A DNA stretch of 7,139 bases from Spartobacteria bacterium UBA6821 (GTDB lineage: Bacteria; Verrucomicrobiota; Verrucomicrobiia; Chthoniobacterales; UBA6821), in the NCBI GenBank assembly GCA_002452515.1, contig DKEN01000152.1, forward strand, positions 1 through 7,139, read 5' to 3'. Position numbers and translations under genes: made by a program. Below the pieces are notes generated by a model that worked only from the letters and a program-made list of their open reading frames with translations, did no database searches and was not told where the DNA came from. Of the stretch, positions 1 to 5,104 are shown in pieces; the stretch's first letter is position 1; the number at the start of each line of letters is the position of its first letter.

Positions 1-339
1 ATGACCCTCTTCGAGAAAATCGCTGCCAGGGAAATCCCGGCCACTATCATTGCCGAGGGAGAGGAATGGATCGCCTTCCGCGACATCGCCCCGCAGGCAC
101 CGGTTCATTTTCTGGTAGTGCCGAAACGCTGCATCCCGCGCATCAATGAGGCCACATCAAACGACAGCCAACTGCTGGGCACCCTTCTCGCCGCCGCAGC
201 CGCCACAGCCCGTCAGGAAGGACTTGGAGAGAACGGCTACCGGATCGTGATCAACAACGGTCCGGACGGAGGCGAAACCGTCCCCCATCTCCATCTGCAT
301 GTGCTCGGCGGACGCAACCTGCAATGGCCGCCGGGGTAG
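1..339 (+). CDS. HIT-family (HinT-like) purine nucleoside phosphoramidate hydrolase
   Basis: Small cytosolic histidine-triad protein, expected to hydrolyse AMP-linked phosphoramidates or related nucleotide conjugates. The signature triad is PHLHLHVLGG near the C-terminus: His96, His98 and His100, with His98 the expected nucleophile that forms the nucleotidyl intermediate. The N-terminal block (LFEKIAAREIPA, residues 3-14), AFRDIAPQAPVHFLVVPK (25-42) and INNGPDGGETVPH (84-96) follow the E. coli HinT layout closely. At 112 residues it is about full length for the family. The first base of the window is the A of its ATG, so the start may lie a few codons further upstream and no ribosome binding site can be seen. 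It converges on argB, 129 bp away, and nothing links it functionally to arginine synthesis. The family call is secure; the physiological substrate is unknown. Confidence 0.95.
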   Translation: MTLFEKIAAREIPATIIAEGEEWIAFRDIAPQAPVHFLVVPKRCIPRINEATSNDSQLLGTLLAAAAATARQEGLGENGYRIVINNGPDGGETVPHLHLHVLGGRNLQWPPG

Positions 340-346
340 AGGGATC

Positions 347-434
347 GAAGTAAAAGGTAAAAAGTAGGAAGGTATGAAAGTACCCGAAGAAATGTAGGAC
401 TCAGCACTTTCCAACTTTTTACTTTTCCACTTTC
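347..434. repeat. Imperfect inverted repeat built from two copies of a ~29-nt purine-rich repeat
   Basis: The convergent gap between the HIT gene and argB holds two purine-rich copies in opposite orientation. The left copy is 347-373 read on the plus strand and the right copy is 434-406 read on the minus strand. The best-paired part is 358-373 against 406-421: TAAAAAGT pairs with ACTTTTTA and GGAA with TTCC, with one A-A mismatch and one G-U pair, enclosing a 32-nt loop. Transcribed from either side it could fold into a long A/U-rich hairpin and act as a weak bidirectional terminator or RNA-stabilising element. A third copy lies at 2607-2634 between argC and argJ, so this looks like a dispersed repeat rather than a terminator alone. 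Confidence 0.6.
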
Positions 435-444
435 ACAACTTTCT

Positions 445-463
445 GAAAATGCCCCTAGGGCAT
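445..463 (-). terminator. Rho-independent terminator of the arg operon
   Basis: Reading the minus strand, five bases after the argB stop codon there is a perfect 6-bp hairpin, ATGCCC-TAG-GGGCAT (463 to 449). It is followed directly by TTT, which continues the T that closes the stem. A GC-rich stem, tight loop and short U-tract just past the last gene fit an intrinsic terminator for argCJB. The U-tract is short, so termination may be partial. In the plus direction the same hairpin is followed by CAGG, so it should not terminate the HIT transcript. Confidence 0.55.
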
Positions 464-468
464 CAGGA

Positions 469-1350
469 TTATGGGACGATTTCTGTGCCGACCCCCTCTT
501 CCGAGAACGCCTCCAGAAGAATGGCATGGGGTACGCCGGCTCCCAGCAAATGCACTTTGCCGAGGCCATGCCCCAGGGCTTTGGTGGCCGACCGAACCTT
601 GGGGATCATCCCTCCGGCGATGATGCCGCGCTCGATGAGTTCCTCGGTCTGGGAGGCGGTGAGGCTGTGAATGAGGGAGGCGGGGTCTGCGGGATCACGC
701 ATGAGTCCCGGAACATCACTCAGAAAGATCAGTTTGGAAGCCGGTAGTGCGGCTGCCAGGGCAGCAGCGGAGACATCGGCATTAATATTCATCGCTTCTC
801 CCGACGGGAGGGCCCCGAGTGGTGAGATCACTGGAATGTATCCGGCATCGAGAGCGGCCCGGACGGGATTGGGGTCGACTTCCTCGGCCTCGCCGACAAA
901 GCCCAAATCCACTTCCTTGCCATCGGGTCCTTTGACGGAAGAAAGTTTGGAGGCCGTGAAGACCTGACGCCCGGAGATGCCAACGGCATTCACCCCGAGT
1001 GCGGCAAGTTGTGTCACGATTCCGGGATTCACCTCATCGTCCAGAACACTCCGGACGATCTCAATCGTCGCCGCATCGGTGACACGAAGCCCGCCGATGA
1101 ATTGGGGGGTCAGCCCCTGTTCTTTCATCCGAAGATTGATGGCCTTTCCACCTCCATGCACAAGCACGACGCGAATACCAACGGCATCGAGGAAGGCGAT
1201 ATCAACGAGGAAGCGTTCCACCTGTTCCTCGGCCTCCATGGTGCTACCGCCGTATTTGATGAGGAAGATACCGCCCCGAAAACTCTGCAGGTAGGGCAGA
1301 GCTTCGAGCAGGGTTTCGGCACGCTGGCGTGAGGTGATTTTGGAAGCCAT
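469..1350 (-). CDS. argB: Acetylglutamate kinase (N-acetyl-L-glutamate 5-phosphotransferase)
   Basis: Cytosolic amino-acid kinase that phosphorylates N-acetylglutamate with ATP, the second step of arginine synthesis. The 293-residue protein is full length. Visible motifs are IKYGGS (31-36, Lys32 at the phosphate site), VHGGGK (64-69), GGLRVT (86-91, acetylglutamate-binding Arg89), NINAD (188-192, Asn188 and Asp192), FLSDVPGL (209-216) and GGMIPK (246-251, Lys251). The leader segment at about residues 8-25 (RQRAETLLEALPYLQSF) matches the N-terminal kinked helix of hexameric, arginine-inhibited NAGKs such as that of Thermotoga, and the C-terminus has HAILLE and GVGTEI as in that class. Feedback inhibition by arginine is therefore likely (inference). 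It is the last gene of the operon, 11 bp after argJ, with no Shine-Dalgarno sequence before its ATG, so translational coupling to argJ is plausible. Lys69 stands where many family members have Pro (HGGGP). Confidence 0.97.
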   Translation of the reverse strand: MASKITSRQRAETLLEALPYLQSFRGGIFLIKYGGSTMEAEEQVERFLVDIAFLDAVGIRVVLVHGGGKAINLRMKEQGLTPQFIGGLRVTDAATIEIVRSVLDDEVNPGIVTQLAALGVNAVGISGRQVFTASKLSSVKGPDGKEVDLGFVGEAEEVDPNPVRAALDAGYIPVISPLGALPSGEAMNINADVSAAALAAALPASKLIFLSDVPGLMRDPADPASLIHSLTASQTEELIERGIIAGGMIPKVRSATKALGHGLGKVHLLGAGVPHAILLEAFSEEGVGTEIVP

Positions 1351-1361
1351 AATGGAGGCGC

Positions 1362-2591
1362 TTACAGGGAAAATTCTGTGAGGTTCAGACGGACATAGTC
1401 TTCCGTGAGATCGGTTGTGAGAAGGCGGGCCTCTCCTTTACCACCATGCAAATCGACAACGACGGAAAACTCTTTCTTGGCAGCGATCTTGCGCAATCTG
1501 GACTCCCCCTTGGCATCCTGACATCCCATGCCCTTTTCGGCTGCTTTCAGACCATCGTAGGTAATCTCTACTTTATCGGGATCAAAAGGCGCACCCGCAT
1601 AGCCAGCGGCGTCCAGAATACGCCCCCAGTTCGGATCGCCTCCAGCCCAGGCGCATTTCACGAGTTGGGAGTTGGCAATGGCTCGCGCGATCAGGTGTGC
1701 ATCCGAGGCGGAACGGGCTCCCTTCACGGTGAGTTCGATCACACGGGATGTCCCCTCCCCGTCTGCCACGATGGCGCGCGAAAGATCGGCACAGACGGAG
1801 TGCAGGGCATCTTGAAAGGCCTTTTTGTCGACAGCCGATTTGATAGCCACATCTGAGGAGGCATTCGCCAGCACGATCACTGTGTCATTCGTACTGCAAT
1901 CGCCATCAACGGTGATGCAGTTGAACGTCTTGCCGACGACTTCGCCCAGAGACTTTTTCAGAAAAGCCGGTGAAACGGCGGCATCTGTCGTGATGACGCA
2001 GAGCATCGTCGCCATGTTGGGGGAGATCATCCCTGCTCCCTTGGCCATCCCACCAATGCGGAAGCGTTGCTTGCCGACTGACACCTCATAGGCCGACTGC
2101 TTTGGCACACTGTCACTCGTCATGATCGATTTTGCCGCGTTCGTGGCTGCAGCAGGCGTGGCCTGAAGTGACCAGGCCGCGGTCTCGATACCGGGAAGTA
2201 TTTTGGGGAGAGGCAACTGCACGCCGATCCTGCCTGTGGAACAGATCAGCACTTCATCGACGGGAACATCCAGGGCCAGAGCAGCGGCATTGGCCATTAC
2301 CTCGGCGGCTCGCATTCCCGGTTCCCCGGTGCAGGCATTGGCATTACCGCTGTTGAGCACGACAGCCGAGGCCTTTCCATTCTCCAGATGACGGCGGGAT
2401 AACAGGACGGGTGCGGCTTTCACCAAATTCGTGGTGAAGACTCCAGCAGCAGCGGCAGGCGTGTCGGAAGCAACAAGGCTGAGATCACTACGGAGAGGAC
2501 CGGTGCGTTTGATCCCACAGGCGGTGGTGGCGGAGGAGAAACCATGGGCGGCATTCACGCCACCGGTTATGCGTCGAAGATTGCTAGGCAT
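1362..2591 (-). CDS. argJ: Bifunctional/monofunctional ornithine acetyltransferase (glutamate N-acetyltransferase)
   Basis: Transfers the acetyl group from N-acetylornithine to glutamate, recycling acetyl groups in arginine synthesis; bifunctional members also use acetyl-CoA. The 409-residue length is typical. The autoprocessing site is clear: KGAGMISPNMATML (184-197), where cleavage between Ala194 and Thr195 would give the alpha and beta chains and free Thr195 as the N-terminal nucleophile. The oxyanion-hole Thr-Gly lies in CSTGRIG (117-123). Other family blocks are SGNANACTG (81-89), VDGDCSTND (228-236), DGEGTSR (277-283) and GGDPNWGRI (317-325). Whether it is bifunctional cannot be decided from sequence alone; no argA is visible here. 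It lies 93 bp after argC, and that gap contains a repeat copy. The ATG at 2591 is chosen because it opens directly into the family N-terminus; no Shine-Dalgarno sequence precedes it. Confidence 0.97.
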   Translation of the reverse strand: MPSNLRRITGGVNAAHGFSSATTACGIKRTGPLRSDLSLVASDTPAAAAGVFTTNLVKAAPVLLSRRHLENGKASAVVLNSGNANACTGEPGMRAAEVMANAAALALDVPVDEVLICSTGRIGVQLPLPKILPGIETAAWSLQATPAAATNAAKSIMTSDSVPKQSAYEVSVGKQRFRIGGMAKGAGMISPNMATMLCVITTDAAVSPAFLKKSLGEVVGKTFNCITVDGDCSTNDTVIVLANASSDVAIKSAVDKKAFQDALHSVCADLSRAIVADGEGTSRVIELTVKGARSASDAHLIARAIANSQLVKCAWAGGDPNWGRILDAAGYAGAPFDPDKVEITYDGLKAAEKGMGCQDAKGESRLRKIAAKKEFSVVVDLHGGKGEARLLTTDLTEDYVRLNLTEFSL

Positions 2592-2606
2592 GAAGACTAT
2601 GAGTGC

Positions 2607-2634
2607 GAAAGTGGAAAGGTAAATGTATGAAAGT
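2607..2634 (+). repeat. Third copy of the purine-rich ~29-nt repeat, in the argC-argJ gap
   Basis: On the plus strand, antisense to the operon, this 28-nt stretch aligns with the minus-strand copy at 434-406 at roughly 24 of 29 positions with one gap: both start GAAAGTGGAAA and end GAAAGT. It also shares the exact 10-mer GTATGAAAGT with 372-381. It sits in the 93-bp argC-argJ spacer, much longer than the 11-bp argJ-argB spacer, as if the element had inserted there. The operon mRNA would carry its pyrimidine-rich complement. Confidence 0.5.
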
Positions 2635-2684
2635 TTGAGAGAAAACGAAAGAGCGTGTCGAACTTTTCAGGTTTCAGTTTTCGC

Positions 2685-3734
2685 CTACAGAAGCCCTGCC
2701 GTCTCGGAAAGTCCCGCACGGATATTATAGCACTGAATGGCCTGCCCTGCTGCACCTTTCACAAGATTGTCGATCACCGACAAGATCACCACGCGTCCCG
2801 TCCGAGGTTCGTCAAAGAGAGCGATATCACAGAAATTCGTCCCGGTGACATTTTTCGTTTCAGGCGGTTGTTCCCGGATCCGCACGAATGGTTCGCTAGC
2901 ATAAGTTGCCTGCAACGCGTTCTTCAGTTCGGAAGCATTTTTACCCACGACCGGGGTTGCCACGATCGTCGTGTGCATTCCCCGTGTCATCGGGGCAAGA
3001 TGAGGGATAAAAGTCAGGATCACCTTGCTGCCGGCGGCGATGGAAAGCTGCTGCTCCACCTCGGAAAGGTGTCTATGGCGGGGCACTCCATAGGCCTTCA
3101 TGTTCTCATTGCATTCAGCGTAAAGATAATCGACCGCTGCTTTCCTCCCGGCACCGCTCACCCCGCTGGCACTGGAAACAACGATGCCCTCGGGATCGAT
3201 CAGGTCCGCTTCAAATAAGGGGGCTAGAGGAATCTGAATGCTTGTCGGGTAGCACCCCGCGCAGGCAATCAGATTGGAAGTTCTGATCTCATCCCTGGAG
3301 AGCTCTGGAATCGCGTAGATGGCATGCTGGAGCAACTCTGGCGCTGGATGCTCGCCTCCATAATAGTCGGCATAAACTTCGGCATCGTTGAGCCGGAAAT
3401 CAGCGCTGAGATCGATCACCACCTTACCGGCCTCAAGCAACGCAACGGCATATTCGGCAGCAACACCATGGGGTAGCGCGAGAAAAACCAACCCGGCATC
3501 GCAGGCGGCCACTTTGACCGGGTCGGCATCAAGGAAAGGTACATCCGCAATTTTTAATCCCGTGAAACGCGGCATCACCTCGCCGATCGTCTTGCCCTGA
3601 TGCTGCCTTGAGAAAACCGCTGTCAACTCGGCCGAAGGATGCCGGTCAAGTAGGGCGCAGAGTTCCTCGCCGGAATAGCCACTGGCCCCGACGACGGCAA
3701 CTTTCCTTAATGGATTGGAGGAAGATTCACTCAT
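2685..3734 (-). CDS. argC: N-acetyl-gamma-glutamyl-phosphate reductase
   Basis: NADPH-dependent reductase that converts N-acetylglutamyl phosphate to the semialdehyde, the third step of arginine synthesis. With the start at 3734 the protein has 349 residues, normal for the family. The N-terminal Rossmann loop is VVGASGYSGEE (14-24), followed by FLALPHG (84-90) and VIDLSADFRL (106-115). The catalytic cysteine is Cys161 in GCYPTS. A catalytic-histidine region lies at PRHRHLSE (218-225), and FIPHLAPMTRGMHTT (242-256) is a conserved block. The usual NPG before CYPT is replaced by CAG, which puts a second Cys158 nearby. The open frame continues upstream to 3995, but the extra residues are the antisense reading of a tRNA gene, so the ATG at 3734 is preferred. 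It is the first gene of argCJB. Confidence 0.96.
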   Translation of the reverse strand: MSESSSNPLRKVAVVGASGYSGEELCALLDRHPSAELTAVFSRQHQGKTIGEVMPRFTGLKIADVPFLDADPVKVAACDAGLVFLALPHGVAAEYAVALLEAGKVVIDLSADFRLNDAEVYADYYGGEHPAPELLQHAIYAIPELSRDEIRTSNLIACAGCYPTSIQIPLAPLFEADLIDPEGIVVSSASGVSGAGRKAAVDYLYAECNENMKAYGVPRHRHLSEVEQQLSIAAGSKVILTFIPHLAPMTRGMHTTIVATPVVGKNASELKNALQATYASEPFVRIREQPPETKNVTGTNFCDIALFDEPRTGRVVILSVIDNLVKGAAGQAIQCYNIRAGLSETAGLL

Positions 3735-3768
3735 GAGCAGCCAGAATAGAAGAGCATGGTGATTGGGA

Positions 3769-3780
3769 AAATAATTATTT
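3769..3780. promoter_or_regulatory. AT-rich 12-bp palindrome resembling an ARG-box core, upstream of argC
   Basis: AAATAATTATTT is a perfect palindrome in the 89-bp region between argC and the divergent tRNA, 34 bp before the argC ATG. Its central ten bases, AATAATTATT, match the AT core of ArgR/AhrC operators (consensus TGAATAATTATTCA), but the outer TG and CA are absent. The position fits an operator overlapping the argC promoter. It could equally be only an AT-rich promoter element, with a -10-like TAATTA on the minus strand. Function is inferred. Confidence 0.35.
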
Positions 3781-3781
3781 C

Positions 3782-3810
3782 TTGCACCCTGCGACCCGAA
3801 GCACGATTCT
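3782..3810 (+). promoter_or_regulatory. Candidate promoter of the tRNA-Pro gene
   Basis: TTGCAC (3782-3787) as a -35 element and GATTCT (3805-3810) as a -10 element are separated by 17 bp. The predicted start would be near 3816-3817, 7-8 bases before the mature tRNA 5' end. Both hexamers are weak matches to sigma-70 consensus (the -10 keeps only A2, T3 and T6), so spacing and position are the main support. Confidence 0.28.
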
Positions 3811-3823
3811 CCACAGTCCGAGA

Positions 3824-3897
3824 CGGGCTGTAGCACAGCTTGGTAGTGCGCTTGAATGGGGTTCAAGAGGTCGTGGGTTCGAATCCCGCCAGCCCGA
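3824..3897 (+). tRNA. tRNA-Pro(GGG)
   Basis: The cloverleaf is complete in 74 nt. The acceptor stem CGGGCTG (3824-3830) pairs with CAGCCCG (3890-3896), with discriminator A3897. The D-stem is GCAC/GTGC. The anticodon stem CTTGA/TCAAG encloses loop ATGGGGT, so the anticodon is GGG with G37, as expected for proline. The variable loop has five bases, and the T-arm is GTGGG-TTCGAAT-CCCGC with one G-U pair. The 3' CCA is not encoded and must be added enzymatically. The anticodon reads CCC and CCU codons. The gene is divergent from argC and lies 166 bp upstream of the GH16 gene. Its flanks carry unusual complementarity, described separately. Confidence 0.96.
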
Positions 3898-3909
3898 GTC
3901 TCGGGTTTT
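3893..3909 (+). terminator. Short terminator hairpin sharing the tRNA 3' end
   Basis: CCCGA (3893-3897) pairs with TCGGG (3901-3905) across a GTC loop and is followed by TTTT (3906-3909). The 5' arm of the stem is the last five bases of the mature tRNA, so this hairpin competes with the acceptor stem. A 5-bp stem and four U's are weak for an intrinsic terminator, but position and form fit the end of a monocistronic tRNA transcript. Confidence 0.4.
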
Positions 3910-4063
3910 CTGTGAGGACTCTCTCGGACTGAAGAGGTTTTAATGGGAAAGTGCGAGTGATGGGGTTGGCGCATCGCTAGGAGACGATAAAACACTCCCC
4001 CTCATGGCTTGTTACGGTTAAAGGACAGGTGATGCTGTGCGCATTCATCAGAAAATCAGCACC

Positions 4064-5035
4064 ATGAAAAAGGCCTTTATCCTGCTTCTATCAATGCTTC
4101 AACTGGCCCAATTGCGGGCAGATACCGCGACGAATGATGTTGCTAAGGTCAACCCAGCTCCTACTGCAGTCACGAATGAGTCACCCCCATCGCAGGCAAC
4201 TGGAACCAATACTGCACCCTCAACCGCTCAGAATTACCATCTGGTTTGGTCTGACAATTTTGCAGCTGACAAACCGGGCTTGCCCGATCCCTCAAAATGG
4301 AACGAGGAGGAAGGATACATTCGAAACAATGAGGCGCAGTTTTACACCCGCTCACGTCTTGAAAATGCCAGAGTTGAAAATGGTCGTCTCATCATTGAAG
4401 CACGCAAGGAGCGTTATCTGATTCCCTCCAATCACAAAAAAAGGGTAAAATTTGCGCCCTACACTTCTGCCTCCCTCATTACCTCCGGTAAAAATGACTG
4501 GCTCTACGGGAGAATCGAAATCCGGGCTAAAATGCCCACAGGCATCGATAAAGGGGTCTGGCCTACCCTCTGGACCCTTGGCACCTCCAGATCTAGCATT
4601 GGTTGGCCGAAGTGCGGGGAGATTGATCTTTTAGAGATGTTTATAGTGCCACACTGCGTACGCGGAAATTTTCATTTTTCCAAGGATGGAAAACTTGCCT
4701 CCAGGGACGGCGGAAGTTTGATCGTTGCCGATTCGGATACCAAGTTTCATACCTACGTCATGGACTGGACCTCATCCAACATCACTCTTTCAGTTGATGG
4801 AAACGTTTATGCTCACATGGACACAATCAAAGCGGAAGATCATGGCTACAATCCGTTTCAGCATCCCCACTACTTGCTACTTAATCTGGCCTTGGGGGGC
4901 AGTACTGGCGGGTCGATCGATGACTCCTGCTTTCCGCAGCGTATGGAGATAGAATCCGTGAAGGTTTATCAAACGAACCCAGCTTCCTCCACGAAAGCTT
5001 CACGGTTCAAAGAGGATATCCACGGAGAATTCTAA
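4064..5035 (+). CDS. Secreted GH16 family endo-glycanase, laminarinase-like
   Basis: Predicted exported endo-beta-glycanase, probably cutting beta-1,3-glucan (laminarin) by a retaining mechanism. It has 323 residues from the ATG at 4064. A signal peptide (Lys2-Lys3, hydrophobic 4-17, likely cleavage after LRA at about 19) is followed by a Ser/Thr/Pro-rich linker to about residue 57 and one GH16 domain to about 303. The catalytic block is WPKCGEIDLLEMF (181-193): Glu186 nucleophile, Asp188 helper, Glu191 acid/base. Supporting family blocks are YGRIEIRAKMP (148-158), WPTLWTLGTS (166-175), FHTYVMDW (228-235) and LLLNLALGG (271-279), with PQRMEIESVKVYQ at the domain end. The GWPxCGEID context favours laminarinases over agarases or carrageenases (inference). 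An upstream GTG at 4037 would add nine residues. Hand-counted GC is about 49% over 4321-4920, lower than the arg genes (about 62% in sampled lines). Confidence 0.92.
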   Translation: MKKAFILLLSMLQLAQLRADTATNDVAKVNPAPTAVTNESPPSQATGTNTAPSTAQNYHLVWSDNFAADKPGLPDPSKWNEEEGYIRNNEAQFYTRSRLENARVENGRLIIEARKERYLIPSNHKKRVKFAPYTSASLITSGKNDWLYGRIEIRAKMPTGIDKGVWPTLWTLGTSRSSIGWPKCGEIDLLEMFIVPHCVRGNFHFSKDGKLASRDGGSLIVADSDTKFHTYVMDWTSSNITLSVDGNVYAHMDTIKAEDHGYNPFQHPHYLLLNLALGGSTGGSIDDSCFPQRMEIESVKVYQTNPASSTKASRFKEDIHGEF

Positions 5036-5061
5036 AACCGCCCATCCCGGTTGCTGGTTTT
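5036..5061 (+). terminator. Weak hairpin plus T-run after the GH16 gene
   Basis: Directly after the GH16 stop codon, AACCG (5036-5040) pairs with CGGTT (5048-5052) around a 7-base loop, and TTTTT follows at 5057-5061 after GCTG. The stem is short and the T-run is offset, so this is at best an attenuating terminator in the 69-bp gap before the GH29 gene. Confidence 0.22.
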
Positions 5062-5066
5062 TCCTT

Positions 5067-5078
5067 TCTTGCGCAAGA
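5067..5078. promoter_or_regulatory. 12-bp perfect palindrome upstream of the GH29 gene (possible operator)
   Basis: TCTTGCGCAAGA is a perfect palindrome with a central CpG, 26 bp before the GH29 ATG. Central-CG palindromes with TTGCGCAA-like cores are typical of LacI-family operators, which often control carbohydrate genes. It overlaps a possible -35 (TTGCGC, 5069-5074), with a -10-like TATTAC at 5090-5095 and a short 15-bp spacer. No regulator gene is visible in the window, so the role is inferred. Confidence 0.3.
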
Positions 5079-5104
5079 GCATCCGCCTGTATTACCACCG
5101 TCAG

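Noticed and set aside
2655..3218. 187-residue plus-strand open frame over argC
   Set aside because: It is antisense to a clear argC coding region with all its motifs, and is a by-product of codon bias.
3966..3993. Possible sigma-70 promoter TTGGCG-16 bp-TAAAAC upstream of GH16
   Set aside because: Each hexamer matches consensus at only four positions and the spacing is not ideal. It is too weak to annotate without transcript data.
3735..3995. N-terminal extension of argC by 87 codons
   Set aside because: This part reads GGIRTHDLLNPIQAHYQAV, the well-known spurious antisense translation of a tRNA-Pro gene. The ArgC family N-terminus begins properly at the ATG at 3734.
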